Source: Plasmopara viticola
Lineage: Eukaryota; Oomycota; Peronosporomycetes; Peronosporales; Peronosporaceae
Direction of reading: 5' to 3'
Length of the DNA stretch: 64,000 bases
Assembly: GCA_001695595.3 (NCBI GenBank)
Contig: MBPM02000010.1
Span: 744,001-808,000 of the forward strand
The first letter of the stretch is position 1. The number at the start of each line of letters is the position of its first letter. Under the pieces are notes generated by a model, which had not been told where the DNA came from, did not search any database, and worked only from the letters and a program-made list of their open reading frames with translations. Positions 31,430-43,740 of the stretch are shown here, in pieces. A program made the translations under genes and the position numbers.

Positions 31430-32650
31430 GATGTGCTCTTAATGTAACAAATGTAACTCTGGTCATGAGATGATGCCGGATACTATATTTGTTGTATTGT
31501 ATGAGAAAATATAAAGCCTTAGACTTTCCAATCAAAACGATTGACACTTGATACGATGACAAGTCATAGAACGTGCCAAATTTGCGCCACTCACACATTT
31601 GCCCCAACCCACGTAATGGGTTTGCTTCAGGTCCGGCTGCTGTAGCAAGACTGCGTATACATTTTCTTTTGGTCGAGCGCCTGTTATCTCTCGAGCAACC
31701 AACAATTACTCTCGAGGCAGATTTTTTCGATTCCACAACGATTTCCAGAGACCAAAGCAACTGAGTACCAGATGATGCGTTTGTAATATTTTTTCGTGCG
31801 GCGTATACAAAGTCGTATTTATGGCCGATTCGAAAGCCTTTAAAAGCTCCTTGTAATTTTTACGTTAGAGATAATGCGCGCTGTCTTTGTATGACTGCGC
31901 GTGTGATAAATAAACACGCTTGCCACGTATAACCTTGACAGCTTGCAAAAGGCTTAATTTGAATACTTTGTACATATTAATTGACAAATTTGTGGTATTA
32001 TATACTGAGCGAATCAAAAAGTGATATTTTCAGCTTATCGTATATGGCAAAGGGTACAAAGGTTAGTAAAACTAAATTACTCAGATAAGGTTGCATTTAT
32101 AATTATTGTGATACTAATATTGGAAGGAAGCATGGCGATTGTCGGAGATTACAGTAAATATACTCACCCGGCAACTGATCAAGCTCGACAATATCGGCAA
32201 TGACTCTCTAGTGAGTACATCTTCAATATCCAATAACAAATAATGACGACGACGCTTCGCTTCAAAAGACCTTCAAAGTGCCAAACTCGGGTATTGTTGC
32301 ACTTCTGATGGGGTGTCTTTACGAGCAAAAAGAGTCGGATAATAACATTTAATGCAATGGGCAAAATGGTCAAGTACAGACAACATGATGCATTCGAATA
32401 CTACAAAACAATTTGAAACGGACTGAAGAAGCAAAACGAGTTTGCAAAGCTGGACAACGAACTGGCACCCGAGGAAGAGAAGAAATGCATCAACTATTAA
32501 GAGTGAAATTCGTCCCTGGTAAAGTTGCTTAGGTACTCCCCGAAACGTATAATTAATTATTTGTATCTCGATCCAAGCTTGATGAGCCGGCCAAAGCAAG
32601 GCGATCTGATTACTTAAAGCTCGTGTTTAATTACGTCGAGCTGTAATTAA
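31430..32650. mobile_element. Virus-like element copy I, left part (unidentified broken genes)
   Basis: 31560-31990 matches 59000-59490 and 61640-62110 (both inverted), and 32000-32650 matches 58310-58990 and 61010-61640 (inverted), and partly 55370-55610 (direct). Minus-strand frames in 31419-31760 and their inverted relatives share a conserved C-terminal piece (around QPDLKQ/GPEANP and HYVGWG). Plus-strand pieces such as FAKLDNELAPEEEKK recur. No family is recognised. Conservation among copies shows these were genes of one multi-kilobase element. Confidence 0.6.
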
Positions 32651-33780
32651 ACGTGTTTATCCACTATTTACTATTTCAAACGTTGTCCCCACTTCCAAAA
32701 AAGGTGCTAGCTAATCGTACATTCTCAATGAATTTAAGAATATTAGGCTTCTGAGGTCGCAAACATTTCAGTTAAATAACACGACCGTGAATTTGATCAA
32801 GTGACATCTCGCATTCTTAACTGTTACGTTTGAAAAGCGGCCTACAGCCAGGATATGATCACGTAACTAAAAACAGTGCCTTCAGTCAAGTTTTATCAAA
32901 GCTTTATAAGACATAAAATGGAAAGCCAATGTCCATTAAACTAATTTGACACATCGCTGAATTTCATGTCATTCAATCAGCAAGCTTCGCTAAGGTCTCC
33001 ATACCAAGCCCCTTTACCGTAATGTGGCTGCCAACAGCAGCTCCAGTAAGATCGCAAATCGATCAAATGTTCCCAAGCCAGAAGCATGGTTTGAAATCGA
33101 GGCATCGTTTGAGCACAATCTAGCATCTTTTCAAAATCTGCTGCAGCACCTTTAAGCAGACCCAAACATCGTCGGAAACGCATATTTCATGGAAATTTTA
33201 CTTCTTTTGGCAGTGACAAAACGCATTCGATTGATTACTAAGAAAATACTTCTTTTGGTTTATCAGACGAAGCGATAGGGAGCAACAACATACGAGAACA
33301 TTTCGCACAGTTGGTTCATTCCATATTAAAGCTCATGAACTTCAAGCTTGATCAAGAAGAGACAGATTTTGAGTGTAGATCAAAACTATGCTTGTATCCC
33401 ATGCATTCGTTGATCTACAATTGATAATTGAAAAGACTAAAGGCTTTGACAAGCCAATGTTCGACCTTTACGACGAGCCTGATCGAGACATCATGAAATA
33501 CGGCTTGAACAAATGCAAACTTATGAGGATTTAAAAGCAATATTTATCAGCCGCTCGATGATTTTTCGTCAAGCGCTCGGAATCACTCGAAGGATCAAAT
33601 ATTTTCGGCGATGACTCGCCATTAGCTTAGGCTGAAACGAAGTTAATACCGGTCAAATTGTATGAAAATGGCGTTATCTTTAAGTCATATTACAGTCTAT
33701 TCAAGCGTTCGACGTCAATCAATTTCAAAAGCAGCAAAGATCGACGGATAGGGCGAAGTGAATTACTCGATAGCTAAAGC
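32650..33780 (+). pseudogene. Virus-like element copy I, middle part (unidentified broken genes)
   Basis: Short conserved pieces recur in other copies: MWLPTAAPVRSQIDQMF (33021 on; related frame at 55888) and FDKPMFDLYDEPDRDIMKYG (33441 on; related on the minus strand at 57500-57400). All frames are broken by stops. The relation to known viral genes is not recognisable to me. Confidence 0.45.
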
Positions 33781-33789
33781 GCCATCCAT

Positions 33790-34390
33790 GAAGGACTATG
33801 GCTCGACGAAAATTGGAAAATTTGGCTAGAAATTTGAGCCAAATTAGCGTCAATCAGCTTACCAAGAAGCAAAACGAGAAGAAGAATTCAAAACGATTGA
33901 TACAAGCAGATTGTTTAGCTACATTCACTTGGCCAACCGCGGTAACTCCATCAGAATACACTATTATACTACCAGATGACACATATTTGGCAAATGATAT
34001 TTCCAATTGCCTCGAATGCTTTTCAATCCAGAAACAATCTCTATTCGAGAAGCAATACGAATGGAGTGAACTACAAGTTTATCTTGTGCGACAAGAATCC
34101 ATCGAGTCATGTTTTGCAATTGACAACGCGACCAGTCAGGGATATCGCGGACTACACAGCCACAACTGAGTCTCCAACGATGCCAACTACGGCTTACACG
34201 CCACAGCTCCATGTGGCTCAAACAACATGTGTTTGTGCAACCAATGGTCATCTCGTGCCCCGATAAGATCTGGCTGCTGCAGTTGCTATTAAGAGTTCGA
34301 ATTTATTCGGGTTATTCGCTAGCAACAATCAGGTCTTAAGCACTTTTCCTTCTACTTGGGTTGAGTTTGGCAGATTATGACGACTTGAAC
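33790..34390 (+). pseudogene. Penton-like capsid protein pseudogene, copy 1
   Basis: An open frame at 33798-34169 contains YTIILPDDTYLANDIS (33956 on), a motif type common near the N-terminus of penton-like proteins of Polinton-like and giant DNA viruses. In a shifted frame follow NYKFILCDKNPSSHVLQLTT, PTMPTTAYTPQL (about 34171-34210) and SNLFGLFASNNQ (about 34296-34330), in the order expected. At least two frameshifts break it. The minus-strand copy at 56330-56900 preserves the same pieces with different lesions. The identity as penton is inference from motif pattern; an interrupted capsid-associated gene is well supported. Confidence 0.55.
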
Positions 34391-35000
34391 AAAAAAGGCT
34401 TGGTTTACTGCCCAATGCAAAAACCAATTCAGATCTAAATCTATCGTGTTTTTATAAAACATAATTCAGCTAGGTATATTTACAAAAAATGTATATAATT
34501 CAATTGCTATTTTGACCAAACAAGGCAGCAGTGAACATACAGTGGCAAATGCCAGTTTTTATTAGTCGCAAACGGTGTGCCTACTGTTTATACTCATCAT
34601 CATAGTAGTCGTACTTTTTGATGTTATATATGAAGAGATTGTTAAAGGTTTTGACAGCAACATTGCTCGAGAAATTGTGACAAATGATACTAATGTCTCG
34701 TTAAGTTAGATTTCGTGCTAAAATTATGTACTTAGCCTTAGTAGAAATTGTTTTTGGAAGACCGAATAAGCTTTAGCGGTTACACACCATCGACCAGCTT
34801 CGCTTGAGTCCCATACTGCAAAAGAGAATAATTTGAGCCTGCGTTCTCTTTGGATCGACTACCCAGCCGTCAAAGATGATGAGTTTGCTCGTCTCAATTT
34901 CATACTCGGATATCGCTGGGACCAGTCTTTTTCAAACACTTAGATGTTATCGACGGTATCTTGATTAAAAAAGTCTCGTTGCAGATTACTGTCTTGGTAA
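34390..35000. other. Virus-like element copy I, unresolved segment
   Basis: AT-rich, with short conserved matches to 42580-42800 (inverted). No gene recognised. Confidence 0.35.
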
Positions 35001-35745
35001 ACTACTTGCTGAGAAGCGCAATTTTCTGCTTAATTGTGCTAATTTTGCTTTTTTCGGTAGGCGATGCTACAACCATATTGAAATGAGGCCCGAAGTGCTT
35101 ATTAAAAGGAAACCTGCTACGCTTTGACTTCGGCAATGAGTCGTAGCAATTCTGCAATGAATTCGATAGTAATCGAATATATATCTCCCTTCAATTACAT
35201 CTTTTTCTATTTAATAGCTCTTAAGTTGACGCAATTTATCCATATCTTACCCTAACTACAGGTAATCAAAGAAACTTGCAGCTTGAGGGTGTTGAAAAGG
35301 TATATCCTTTATACGTGATTTGCAATCTCGACATTGATTTGTTGTTACTTGGCGGATCGCCTACTTATTATTCCTGATTTTAAGACAACACATCGTGCTG
35401 CTCAGCCTAATACAGTCCTGTCGTTGGATGGAACTGGTTCTTTATCGACGATTACATGACTCGCATCAACAACCTACAATTAAAGAATTGCTAGTCATAG
35501 TTCATGAATACTGATAATCTATCCGCTGCTCTCAATTGTAATTCATCTGCAGTTTACGGCTCTACCGCGAGTGATACTGCAATCAAACACATCAGTCCTG
35601 GTCAAATACAATAGCAGTAATTACCGCCGCAGGTATGGATGTCAGAGATGTTTCACCGATATCTGAAGCTGTGACTAATCATCCATTTTGCGTGACGAAT
35701 AACAACTTTTAAAAGTTTACCTTCAACACAGGTGGTGATGTAAGT
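35000..35745 (+). pseudogene. Virus-like conserved protein pseudogene, copy 1
   Basis: Pieces NLDIDLLLLGGSPTYYS (35323 on) and the stretch around 35500-35740 recur in minus-strand copies at 59920-60690 and 41810-42390. Stops and frameshifts are present in all three. Its regular association with the penton-like and capsid-like genes suggests a structural protein of the same element. I do not recognise the family. Confidence 0.5.
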
Positions 35746-35789
35746 AACAAATATGCTTTTGAATTGGATGCTAGTGAACAATGGACAAG

Positions 35790-37195
35790 TCATTGCACGC
35801 TTTCTCACTTTGTAAAGGAGATCATTGCCAACAACAACGCGAGCTGTAGGTGTGGTTGCTAAAATGGAATGTCCACATCTACAAGCTAATGCGGAGGTTG
35901 TCTGATTCGTTGAGTATTCAAGCGGTCTTTGTATACAGTCGAAAGGAAATTTGAAGTGTGCGTGAGAACAAAGAGGAATTTGTGGGGTGCACAGGGACTT
36001 CAATACATTTATTGCAGATGATTACACCGCGGTCTGACCATATATGCAAACGAAATGACTTCTCAAAATGACGACAAGAAATGAGAATATCCCGTGGAAG
36101 GTCGACCATTTGCACTTGCTAAGGTATTATGCGAGCACAAGCAAGACAATCCGTACCTCCGCAAATTTGGAGAACGCTGCCAGATGCAATTCATTATTGA
36201 CAATTTTGCTACCTATCTTTTGAATATGATAGTCTGAGAGGGTTTGCTTAAATCATTGACTACTAAGATTAGCCGTCATTGCTGAAGCTTACAACAAAGG
36301 CAAGGAATGGTGCGCAAAGAATAAAGAGATCGTATTTATGTTAAACTATTTATCCGACACGGCAGCATAGAACCAAATATATTCGCTTCCGGAAGATGCA
36401 AGTTAGCCATAGTAATTCTGATTGATACATTGCATTTTTGTATCACTACAAAATGTCACTTGCAATGTGAAGGTGATTTCACTGGCGACAGAATCTCCCG
36501 CCTATTGTCATTAGATGTAGCAATATCGGTTCCTTTGTCAATGGCACATCGATGACTCTTCTATTATCACATTATACCGATGCTGTCAAGAAGTTTCGGT
36601 AATGAAACACGCTTTTTGTGTCGATAGGGATACCAATGAAGTCAATGGAATTATTAATTTGGGGACAATATCAAATTGGCTGCATCTCTGAATCTTGGTG
36701 TACGGCGAAAAAGCTGTGCTTTCCGTGAGGATAGCACGTGATGCGAAAGTGAGCGCGCTGCAGGGGCTATTGCTGAGAGCTAAGAAGTCTAGGCAATCGT
36801 ATTAATGTGTATGCAGTGACTTTTTGACGCTGTAATCTGCGCGAAAGAACGGCGAGTGGTTAAGAAACGAACAACGTGTGAAGATTCCCTTACAAGTTGG
36901 CAAGAGCGCTGAGTATGAGGAGATGCCATCTTTATGAAATATCATCAAGCCTTAGCACTTTGAGGACTTTGTACTCGGAGAAGAAAAGAATCACGTCTTG
37001 GTGGAACTCCCAGTAGCCACCGCCTATGTGGGGAAGGCGTTAACGAAGTCCACAATAAAATGGAAGCGATTAGAGTCTATCAGCCACCTGATTCATACCA
37101 CAAGAAGTCGAACTCAAGCATGCTAGGAGAAGTTCACACTTTATTTGTATGTCAAGTGGAGCGATCTTGAGCCTCTTTATTGGTCCTTTCTCGAA
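35790..37195. repeat. 1.4-kb inverted repeat arm, right
   Basis: Mirror copy of 26843-28256. Confidence 0.85.
36700..37195 (+). pseudogene. Crinkler (CRN)-like pseudogene, N-terminal fragment, copy 2
   Basis: Plus-strand frame YGEKAVLSVRIARDAKVSAL (36698 on), then a stop, an ARKNGEWL stretch and a block ending VLGEEKNHVLVELPV (about 36970-37015), which is the end of the CRN-type N-terminal domain. It continues to VKWSDLEPLY and is cut off near 37195, where block A-like sequence starts. The nuclease-like C-terminus is missing. Confidence 0.65.
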
Positions 37196-37204
37196 CCGTT
37201 TACT

Positions 37205-37700
37205 AGTGTCCTTCAGTGACAGCATCAGAACAATGTAACACTAGAAGAGCCATCAGGCGTCAGCTTTTAGTGATATCAGCTTGCTACTTCATAAGACAAT
37301 AGACGGGAGATACCATCGCAATTGTTTTTTTTGCACATTCAAGTGACACTTCGTAATGGGCACAAAAATTGCAATGTATTCACCAGAGTTACAAGAGGCT
37401 TTCATGTTAAACTGCCTAATCGAACGAGCAGTTGAAATAATTTTTTCGGACTCACACCATCTCCGGTTCTTATTTTTCTCGAAAGTGATTACATGAAAAA
37501 TGCAGTAGCTTTTGCAGTATTGATTCGCTATCCATGGGCATCATCTTATTCCCTATAAAACTAAATATATCCTCAGTCCGTTCAATACAAACTCTTGACA
37601 TTGCAGCTCGACACCCGTGACGGCTAATTCTAAGTGCTGCTGGCTTCCGTACAAGCCAAATTAAATCTATAAACTTATATCAACCCAACGATTTTTAGCT
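37205..37700. repeat. Mixed cassette and repeat sequence
   Basis: 37205-37330 resembles the end of block A (ACACTAGAAGAGCCATCA, ACAATAGACGGGAGATACC). 37330-37560 matches 43360-43560. No gene. Confidence 0.5.
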
Positions 37701-38560
37701 CGCAAAGGCGCGATTTCACATGCATACTTTGGCCGATATTGTAATTTTGGTGATGCAATTAAAGTCGTCCAAGGAAATATTCGACTCAACAATTACTTTT
37801 GAATATAGTTTACATTGATGAGCAGAAAACATCGTTGATTTTAGTTGGCTGTGTCTCTTGTGCGTCAATGTACTCGACAACCATTGCGTGGCTCTGTGTG
37901 TATTACTATTATAAATTGTGATGTCAAAACTCCTTTCGCAACCGCCGACATCTATAATAACGAGTTGCCCGTATGTGAAAAGAAGCTCCTGGCAGAGCAA
38001 GTGATCGAGTCTAAAAGAAACACATCTCTTAGGATCACACAACATGAAACAGCACCAGTGAGCTTCTCGGTGGCCGAAGCCTTTTTTAAAAAACCCGTCA
38101 TTGGAGTCAGATTCGTCGGCTATTCTGTAATTCGAGTTGCTAAGATTCATGTCCATTCAGGACAAATCAAAAATATTAGCCTGATCTATGAAGAGCTTAT
38201 AATACTCATCTAATGTAGATAGTACAACCACAGGACGCTATACTGTCCACAGTAACTAAATCGAGGATCTTGAACATTTTCTTCGCGGCATTTGTAATTA
38301 GATAGAATCACACGAAGTTCTGGCGATCCGAGAGGGTCAATCAAAAGCTTATTTCTTTTTAAGACTGCAATTCAATGTTTTTCTCCGATCATCCGATCCC
38401 ATGTTGATCGTGTCATAGCCTTTGCGTATGTTTAGGATTTGGCTAAGGCCAACTTGTTTCCACTTTGACTCCAAAGAAGTTGGCTCGTTCATTCGCTGGT
38501 CATCCGTCGTTCTAAACAGTTTAATAATGATTTTATCACGATACTTATTTTGATAAGCAT
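37700..38560. other. Unidentified frames upstream of the capsid-like gene
   Basis: Overlapping frames on both strands (37845-38213 plus, 37716-38156 minus, 122 and 146 codons) remain open, but neither shows a recognisable domain. The plus-strand one is co-directional with the capsid-like gene and may belong to the same element. Confidence 0.3.
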
Positions 38561-38573
38561 AACCGCATCAACT

Positions 38574-40187
38574 ATGTCTCCCGCTTTCGATCTTTTCGTT
38601 TACGAAAATTCCGTCGAATCGACACCAGCCGAAACCCTCTTCCACGGCGAGAAATAAACGTACATTCAGAGCTTAACAAGTAAAACAGGCCGGTATGCCG
38701 GACAAATCCAATTTAATATATCAACAGTCTTTTTGCAGGCCGCATTCGTCAATTGGGAGAAGACTGTAATTGAGCCCTCAGTGAAGTTTCAAATTAATGT
38801 TGACACTGCTTCGGTATCTTTAATAATGCTGATCAGTCATACCAAATGCTTGAGCATGGCAGTCTATCTATAGTATTTGGATTGCACTTGACTGAGCCAC
38901 GGAACAAACACATCTAGAGCATGGAAAGGTGAATACAACTTTGAGACTTTGACTGTAGAAAAACGGGTCTTAGTATGTATGCCAAGCATGACCCAACAAG
39001 CAAGTTTGTATTAGATGAATGTACTACTCCAAACATTCAAAGGACTAGTGGGACAGCACGATCGCTCGACAACAAGATAACTTCATCATTTATCACCGCT
39101 GCTGATAACGGCTGTGATTTAACTTGGCTGATACCTATCTAAATTGGGAAACCGCCGAACAAGCGCTTTTTACCGCTTTGAACGACAAAGCTCGAAGCTT
39201 GCATTCGATGTTATTTGAGATAGCGCAAATCTCTGAGCGATTTTAAGGCCTCAAGTCTGTGTTGTTCTTGCGGGTGCCGTTGCTGCTGATTCGCCTTTTT
39301 ACGTCGCGTATCATCTGGCTTGCAGCAATAAACGGGGAATCTTCGCCTATTTCGAGAAATGTCCGACGCAGAAGAACACACGTTGTTTCATTTACCTCAA
39401 TAACGACGGTTTATCTACTGCTTTGATTATAAGTGGTTCTGCCGACAATGTTGTGCCTGCTACTATTGCTAGCTTGAGCAATGATGTGGATTAGGGATCA
39501 ATCTTCCGATACTTTCAAGTTTGAGTAGTGGAGCAACAACAATTGCCTTGGCAGGCGACTTTGCTTTATCTGCATCTGCGGCACACTTACAATTCCAGCC
39601 GATGTTACTGGCAATTTGGCATCTGGACCTGGCATCACTCAACCTCAATCATTGTCTCGTCTCATAGTTCTAACATATTTGCCTAATCCAAGCGCCAACG
39701 TTTGCGAACACATTCTGCTTCTTTGATCGAAATACGAATTGTTCTAGGCGCTTCCTTTACTCTAACTGGCAGCATGGTAATGCTAAAGCGATTGATCGTG
39801 CAACCTATCATTACCAACCGAACGGCAGATGCTACAGCGTCGGACAGGACCTATCTGCTCTGTAGCCCATTCCCAAAAGTCCCGGCCACGACTTCGGCGC
39901 TTGCCACAATGATAATATCACTGATCACAGTTGAAATCCGTGAATTTGGACACGATTTCTTCGTGCAAGAGATGTCAACGTCGAGAATGGATAGTGGCTT
40001 TGAAGTTATTACATCGGCTGGTTTGCAGTCAATGGGAATCGATGTATCGATTCGTGGCTGTAGATTTGGCTGGGTAAAGATGGAACTAGTAAGAGTATTA
40101 ACTTGTCTGGTACTTCCAATTGTAAGTACGGTCCAGCAATCTAACACCACGTGTTGTGTGAAGTCGTCACAAGCATTTAATGATTAA
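38574..40187 (+). pseudogene. Major-capsid-protein-like pseudogene (Polinton-like-virus type)
   Basis: From the ATG at 38574, an N-terminal region leads after one stop to YAGQIQFNIS (38694-38723) and a following strand-rich stretch, the usual pattern at the start of the first jelly roll in Polinton-like-virus capsid proteins. The middle is broken by several stops and frameshifts. The C-terminal part is spread over three frames: RLIVQPIIT (39789-39815), MDSGFEVITSAG (about 39986-40021), SQWESMYRFVAVDLAG (40027-40074) and TSKSINLSGTSN (40086-40121). The order and the final Tyr-Arg...Asp then Ser-Ile...Leu-Ser-Gly pattern fit the C-terminal end of such double-jelly-roll proteins. Length (about 540 codons) also fits. 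Assignment rests on pattern recognition, not a search. It cannot make a functional protein. Confidence 0.6.
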
Positions 40188-40189
40188 TA

Positions 40190-41800
40190 CATAACTGGCT
40201 TTTATCCGATGATCAGATTAGCAAATATCATACGGTTGCTTCTACAATACAATGGCGAAGAGCCATTTTCTTCAAGGTGAGAAGTTACAGGAGCTTACGA
40301 TGCTAGTGCTGATTCGCTATCAAAAAATTTCAATTAGTAATAGCTGAGAAGTGTAAGTACGAATGGGATCAAGTCACAAAAGATCTACTGAAAGGTCCTC
40401 ATAACATTATTAAATGTAAGCAAATGGGAGCTTTTAAAACCAGTAAAAAGATGCGTACCTACGTCCCAACATCAACGGATTCAGATGTTATTTCAGAACA
40501 GCCCGCTGCACAAGAAGATTCACTCGACAATTTCTACGGCGGAGTAAATGACGTCAAGGCGGTCAATACTCGAGCATACATTAAGGGAAAAAGGCTCTGA
40601 GAGAGGTGGTTGATGATCAAGGGTAGAAAAAATTAAGACATGCTTGAAAATTAAACAAAGAGCATTCAAATCAAACAGTCAAAATATGGCTAGTAAATTT
40701 GCTGATTAACTCATGGATGAATCCGAAAAGCTTCTGAACGAACCAAAATCTTGCCTAACAACTCTCCTAGCGACAAACGAACAGCTAAACGTGCTGCCAA
40801 ACAAGCTGATAGAGAACCCTCGCTCACTCGACAACTATTTCAAATAAAAATGATGAGCGGAGCAGCGATGACGAAAGAGAAGAGATTACGCAAGCGAAGT
40901 GTTGTCATAAAAAAAGCATATGGTATACTATTGGAGTTACAAAAGCCTATTTGCGAAGGATTTACACGAAAGTCTTAAACATGAATTTAAAGGAGCAGTC
41001 AAGGAACATAAAGACAAATAATATTTAAAGACAATGTATTTTAGTGAAAAGTCATGAAAAATTAGTGGAGAAATTCACTGAAAGGCTGGTTGGGATATTA
41101 TTCTAATTTAACGCAAATCTTTTTTCGGAACTTGATTCAATTTTTTTATACAGATATCAGCAACGTTAAATACAGCAAAAGCGTCATACTTATACTTAAT
41201 TGCAGCTCTTTGATGCCTCATTCTTTTTAACTTTAACTTTTACTTTTTCATTAAATGTCAATGCTTCTTCACATACTTAGGCATCATCTTGAGCAATGAA
41301 GCCGAAATCAGTCCTATCAAGTAAGTTCTTGAAATTATAGCTCCTTGGCTTAAAAGCTTTTATCTATCTTTCAATATCAAAAGTTGGATTTTTTTCAGTC
41401 ATCTATTCGAACCAGTTAAAAAGCTATTCTGAGTATACATATCGTCGTTTAAAAGTGTACTTGTTAGACACTGTTGACGTATGTATTCTGTGCAACACTA
41501 AAAATAGTATAATTTGTTTCACGTAATACGTGCAGCAGAGCAAGAAAACTGATGCTCCAACACCAAAAGACCCAGTTGTTGTTGAATAGGCATTCGTTGT
41601 ATTTGTTCGAAATCAAAAATTTGTATTGTATAACATAAGCATTCGTAATCGGAATTTGTACTTTGTAATTCATGTGCAAAGTAGGGATTTGTAATACGCA
41701 GAGCTCTATTGTACTACAAAACTTGTATCAGCACAGATAGCAAACTGCTCGTTGATGTCTAATTTGAAGTATTAGTCGTAATCATTGGCGCTTGCCTTAA
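40190..41800. other. AT-rich remains downstream of the capsid-like gene
   Basis: Plus-strand pieces such as CKYEWDQVTKDLLKG (about 40350-40395) and LMDESEKLLNEPKSCLTTLL (about 40710-40770) look protein-derived. They are broken, and no family is recognised. From 41050 on I see nothing. Confidence 0.3.
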
Positions 41801-41809
41801 TATGGCAAT

Positions 41810-42900
41810 TTTACCACTACGAAAACCTGCGTTAGGCATAGACGCAGTTTGTTAAAAAAAATTCTAATTTACAGTGTGATAGTTGCAGTATTGACAGTTC
41901 TTGTAAAATTATAAAAAGACAAATTCGAATACGGAAGCTTGCGGCTATCAGTATTGTTTTTATATACAGCTGTTATATCACCACCTAAGTTGATGATAAG
42001 GTTTTATGAATTGTTATTCGTTAGCCAAGATGGACGTTTCATCACATCAGTAAAATATTATTAATATCCATATCAGCAGTAGTTTGCGTTGCTAATGTAA
42101 ATGACCATAATATTCGCAGTAAACCATAAAATGCAGATGCATTCATAGTATCGGATCGAATGTCAGTATTCATGAGCTAATCATTAGCAGATGTTCTATC
42201 GTAGGTTGTTGATGAGAGTGGTGTACCTTCGATATGTAATCAGTTTCATCCAACGACAGCACTTTCTTAGGCTGAGCAGTACCAGGTATTACCTTTAAAA
42301 TAACGTATAGGTGATCCACCAAAAGACAGCAAATCAGTGTAATACTTAAAGCTCATACGGTACTTTAAAAACCATTCGAATTAATTCTGAGGACGCAATT
42401 TGAGCACGAGATTTAACTCAATGAAAATTGGTCTCACTGGTCACGTTTTTTCGAGCGATGTGGTAAAGCTTTATCGATATCTACTGGAATTGCATCAGGA
42501 ACGTTGACTACTATGATAATGGACATAAGCAATTGGTACATCTACAAAAAATGTGAATGATTTCATTTGCGGCTTATAAAAAATGGTGTTTGCGAGTGCT
42601 TAATCACTTCTGCCTTTTTCGGTTGAATAAACAAACAAATACATACGTTAAATTAGTGACCTAGCTGTTTCATAAATTGAGGAAACACGATAAAGTTAGC
42701 TTTACACTGGTTCCTTGCATTGGGCAGTAAGCCAAGCCTTGCTCTTTGTTTAGTCGTGAAACTCTGCCAAACTCAACCCCTGTAGAAGTGAATGTTTTAA
42801 GGCCTGATAATATATCGCGATTGGATTGTAGAGATTTAAACACTGATCACTCAACCTGAGCATAGAATGGCATCGGACGTACACCTAGAGTATATTTATG
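41810..42900 (-). pseudogene. Virus-like element remnant, copy II (minus orientation)
   Basis: 41810-42390 is a minus-strand copy of the conserved protein also seen at 35000-35745 and 59920-60690 (landmarks GCGTTAGGCATAGACGCA and TTATATCACCACCTAAGTTGATG). 42680-42850 matches 56250-56340 (GCATTGGGCAGTAAGCCAAG). Heavily decayed. Confidence 0.5.
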
Positions 42901-43110
42901 GGCTTACTTTGCAAGATGTGCAATTTAGCGCTACATGCGCTCTGCGGATTGAACTGCAACACTTGCCATCGTGTGTGTTGATGCAGACGTCTTCGGTGCT
43001 TTTGTTGTGAGCAAGAGAAGGGTGATAAATAAGTTCAATGTAGAGCATTCCTGCGCGACACCTCCGCTTCGAAATCGCTAAGTCACTGCAAAGGAATACT
43101 TCAATTGTTC
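42890..43110 (+). pseudogene. Macro-domain gene fragment (3' end), copy 2
   Basis: Matches the last about 60 codons of the intact F-box/macro gene (46370-46533): the region of VDADVFGAFV and the end TPPLRNR, with stops and a lost start. Its 3' flank also matches. Confidence 0.8.
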
Positions 43111-43269
43111 ATTGAGTCGCATATCTAAGTTGGTCAATTCTCGTAGAGATGTTTGCGCACGGTTCAGTAACCTGCGTTTGAAAGATGGTCTGAAATATTT
43201 TAAAGTGTAATAATAGACAGTCGTGTAGATATCAGTCATTAAACTACAGTGAAAGCATTTAAACACTGT

Positions 43270-43740
43270 TATTGATCAATCCTCATTCATAGCGACACCC
43301 AGATTGCTACATTTAATGACAATAGACGAAAGATTCTGACGCTTTTGTATTTTCTTAGACATTTCAAGTAACACTCGTGATTGACACTAAAGTTGCAATG
43401 TATTAACCAAAATTACTGAAGGCTTTTGCGTTTCCAAACCAGCAGATGAGTTAGTGTCCGCGGACGTCTCACCCACCATCTTCAAGCTCTTATTCCCCTC
43501 GAAAGTGATCACGTCAAAAAAAGGGTTGCTTAGCATTGCTTTTGAAGTCTAGGATCATCGCATGCGTTCTCTACCAAAATCGCTGTACACTTGAGAATCA
43601 ATAGATTCTTTCTCAAACAAATTTATTCCCGATTCGTCGAATTGAAGCACTATGTTGCGACGATTGCCACATGAATACCGAGCGTTTAGGTTATATTCTA
43701 CGATCGAAACAGACTTTTCCGGGAAACATACCCGTGGTTG
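43270..43740. repeat. Repeat inserted between the macro-domain fragment and block B
   Basis: 43300-43560 matches 37290-37560 (GACAATAGACGAAAGATTC, TTGCAATGTATT). It separates parts that are contiguous in the 45-49 kb cassette. Confidence 0.5.

Larger units (their letters stand above)
28830..33250. repeat. Segmental duplication, long copy
   Basis: The order of blocks 28830-33250 is repeated directly at 53600-56220 with internal deletions. Matching landmarks include the Uma2-like fragment, the hairpin, block A, CACCGGTTCAACATTCG (30630; 54503), GTAGCGAGTAGATGGCTAA (30983; 54867) and the virus-like segment start. Confidence 0.75.

Noticed and set aside
39702..40187. 161-codon open frame as separate gene
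   Set aside because: It is one frame of the capsid-like C-terminus; the matching motifs continue in the other two frames, so it is part of a broken gene.
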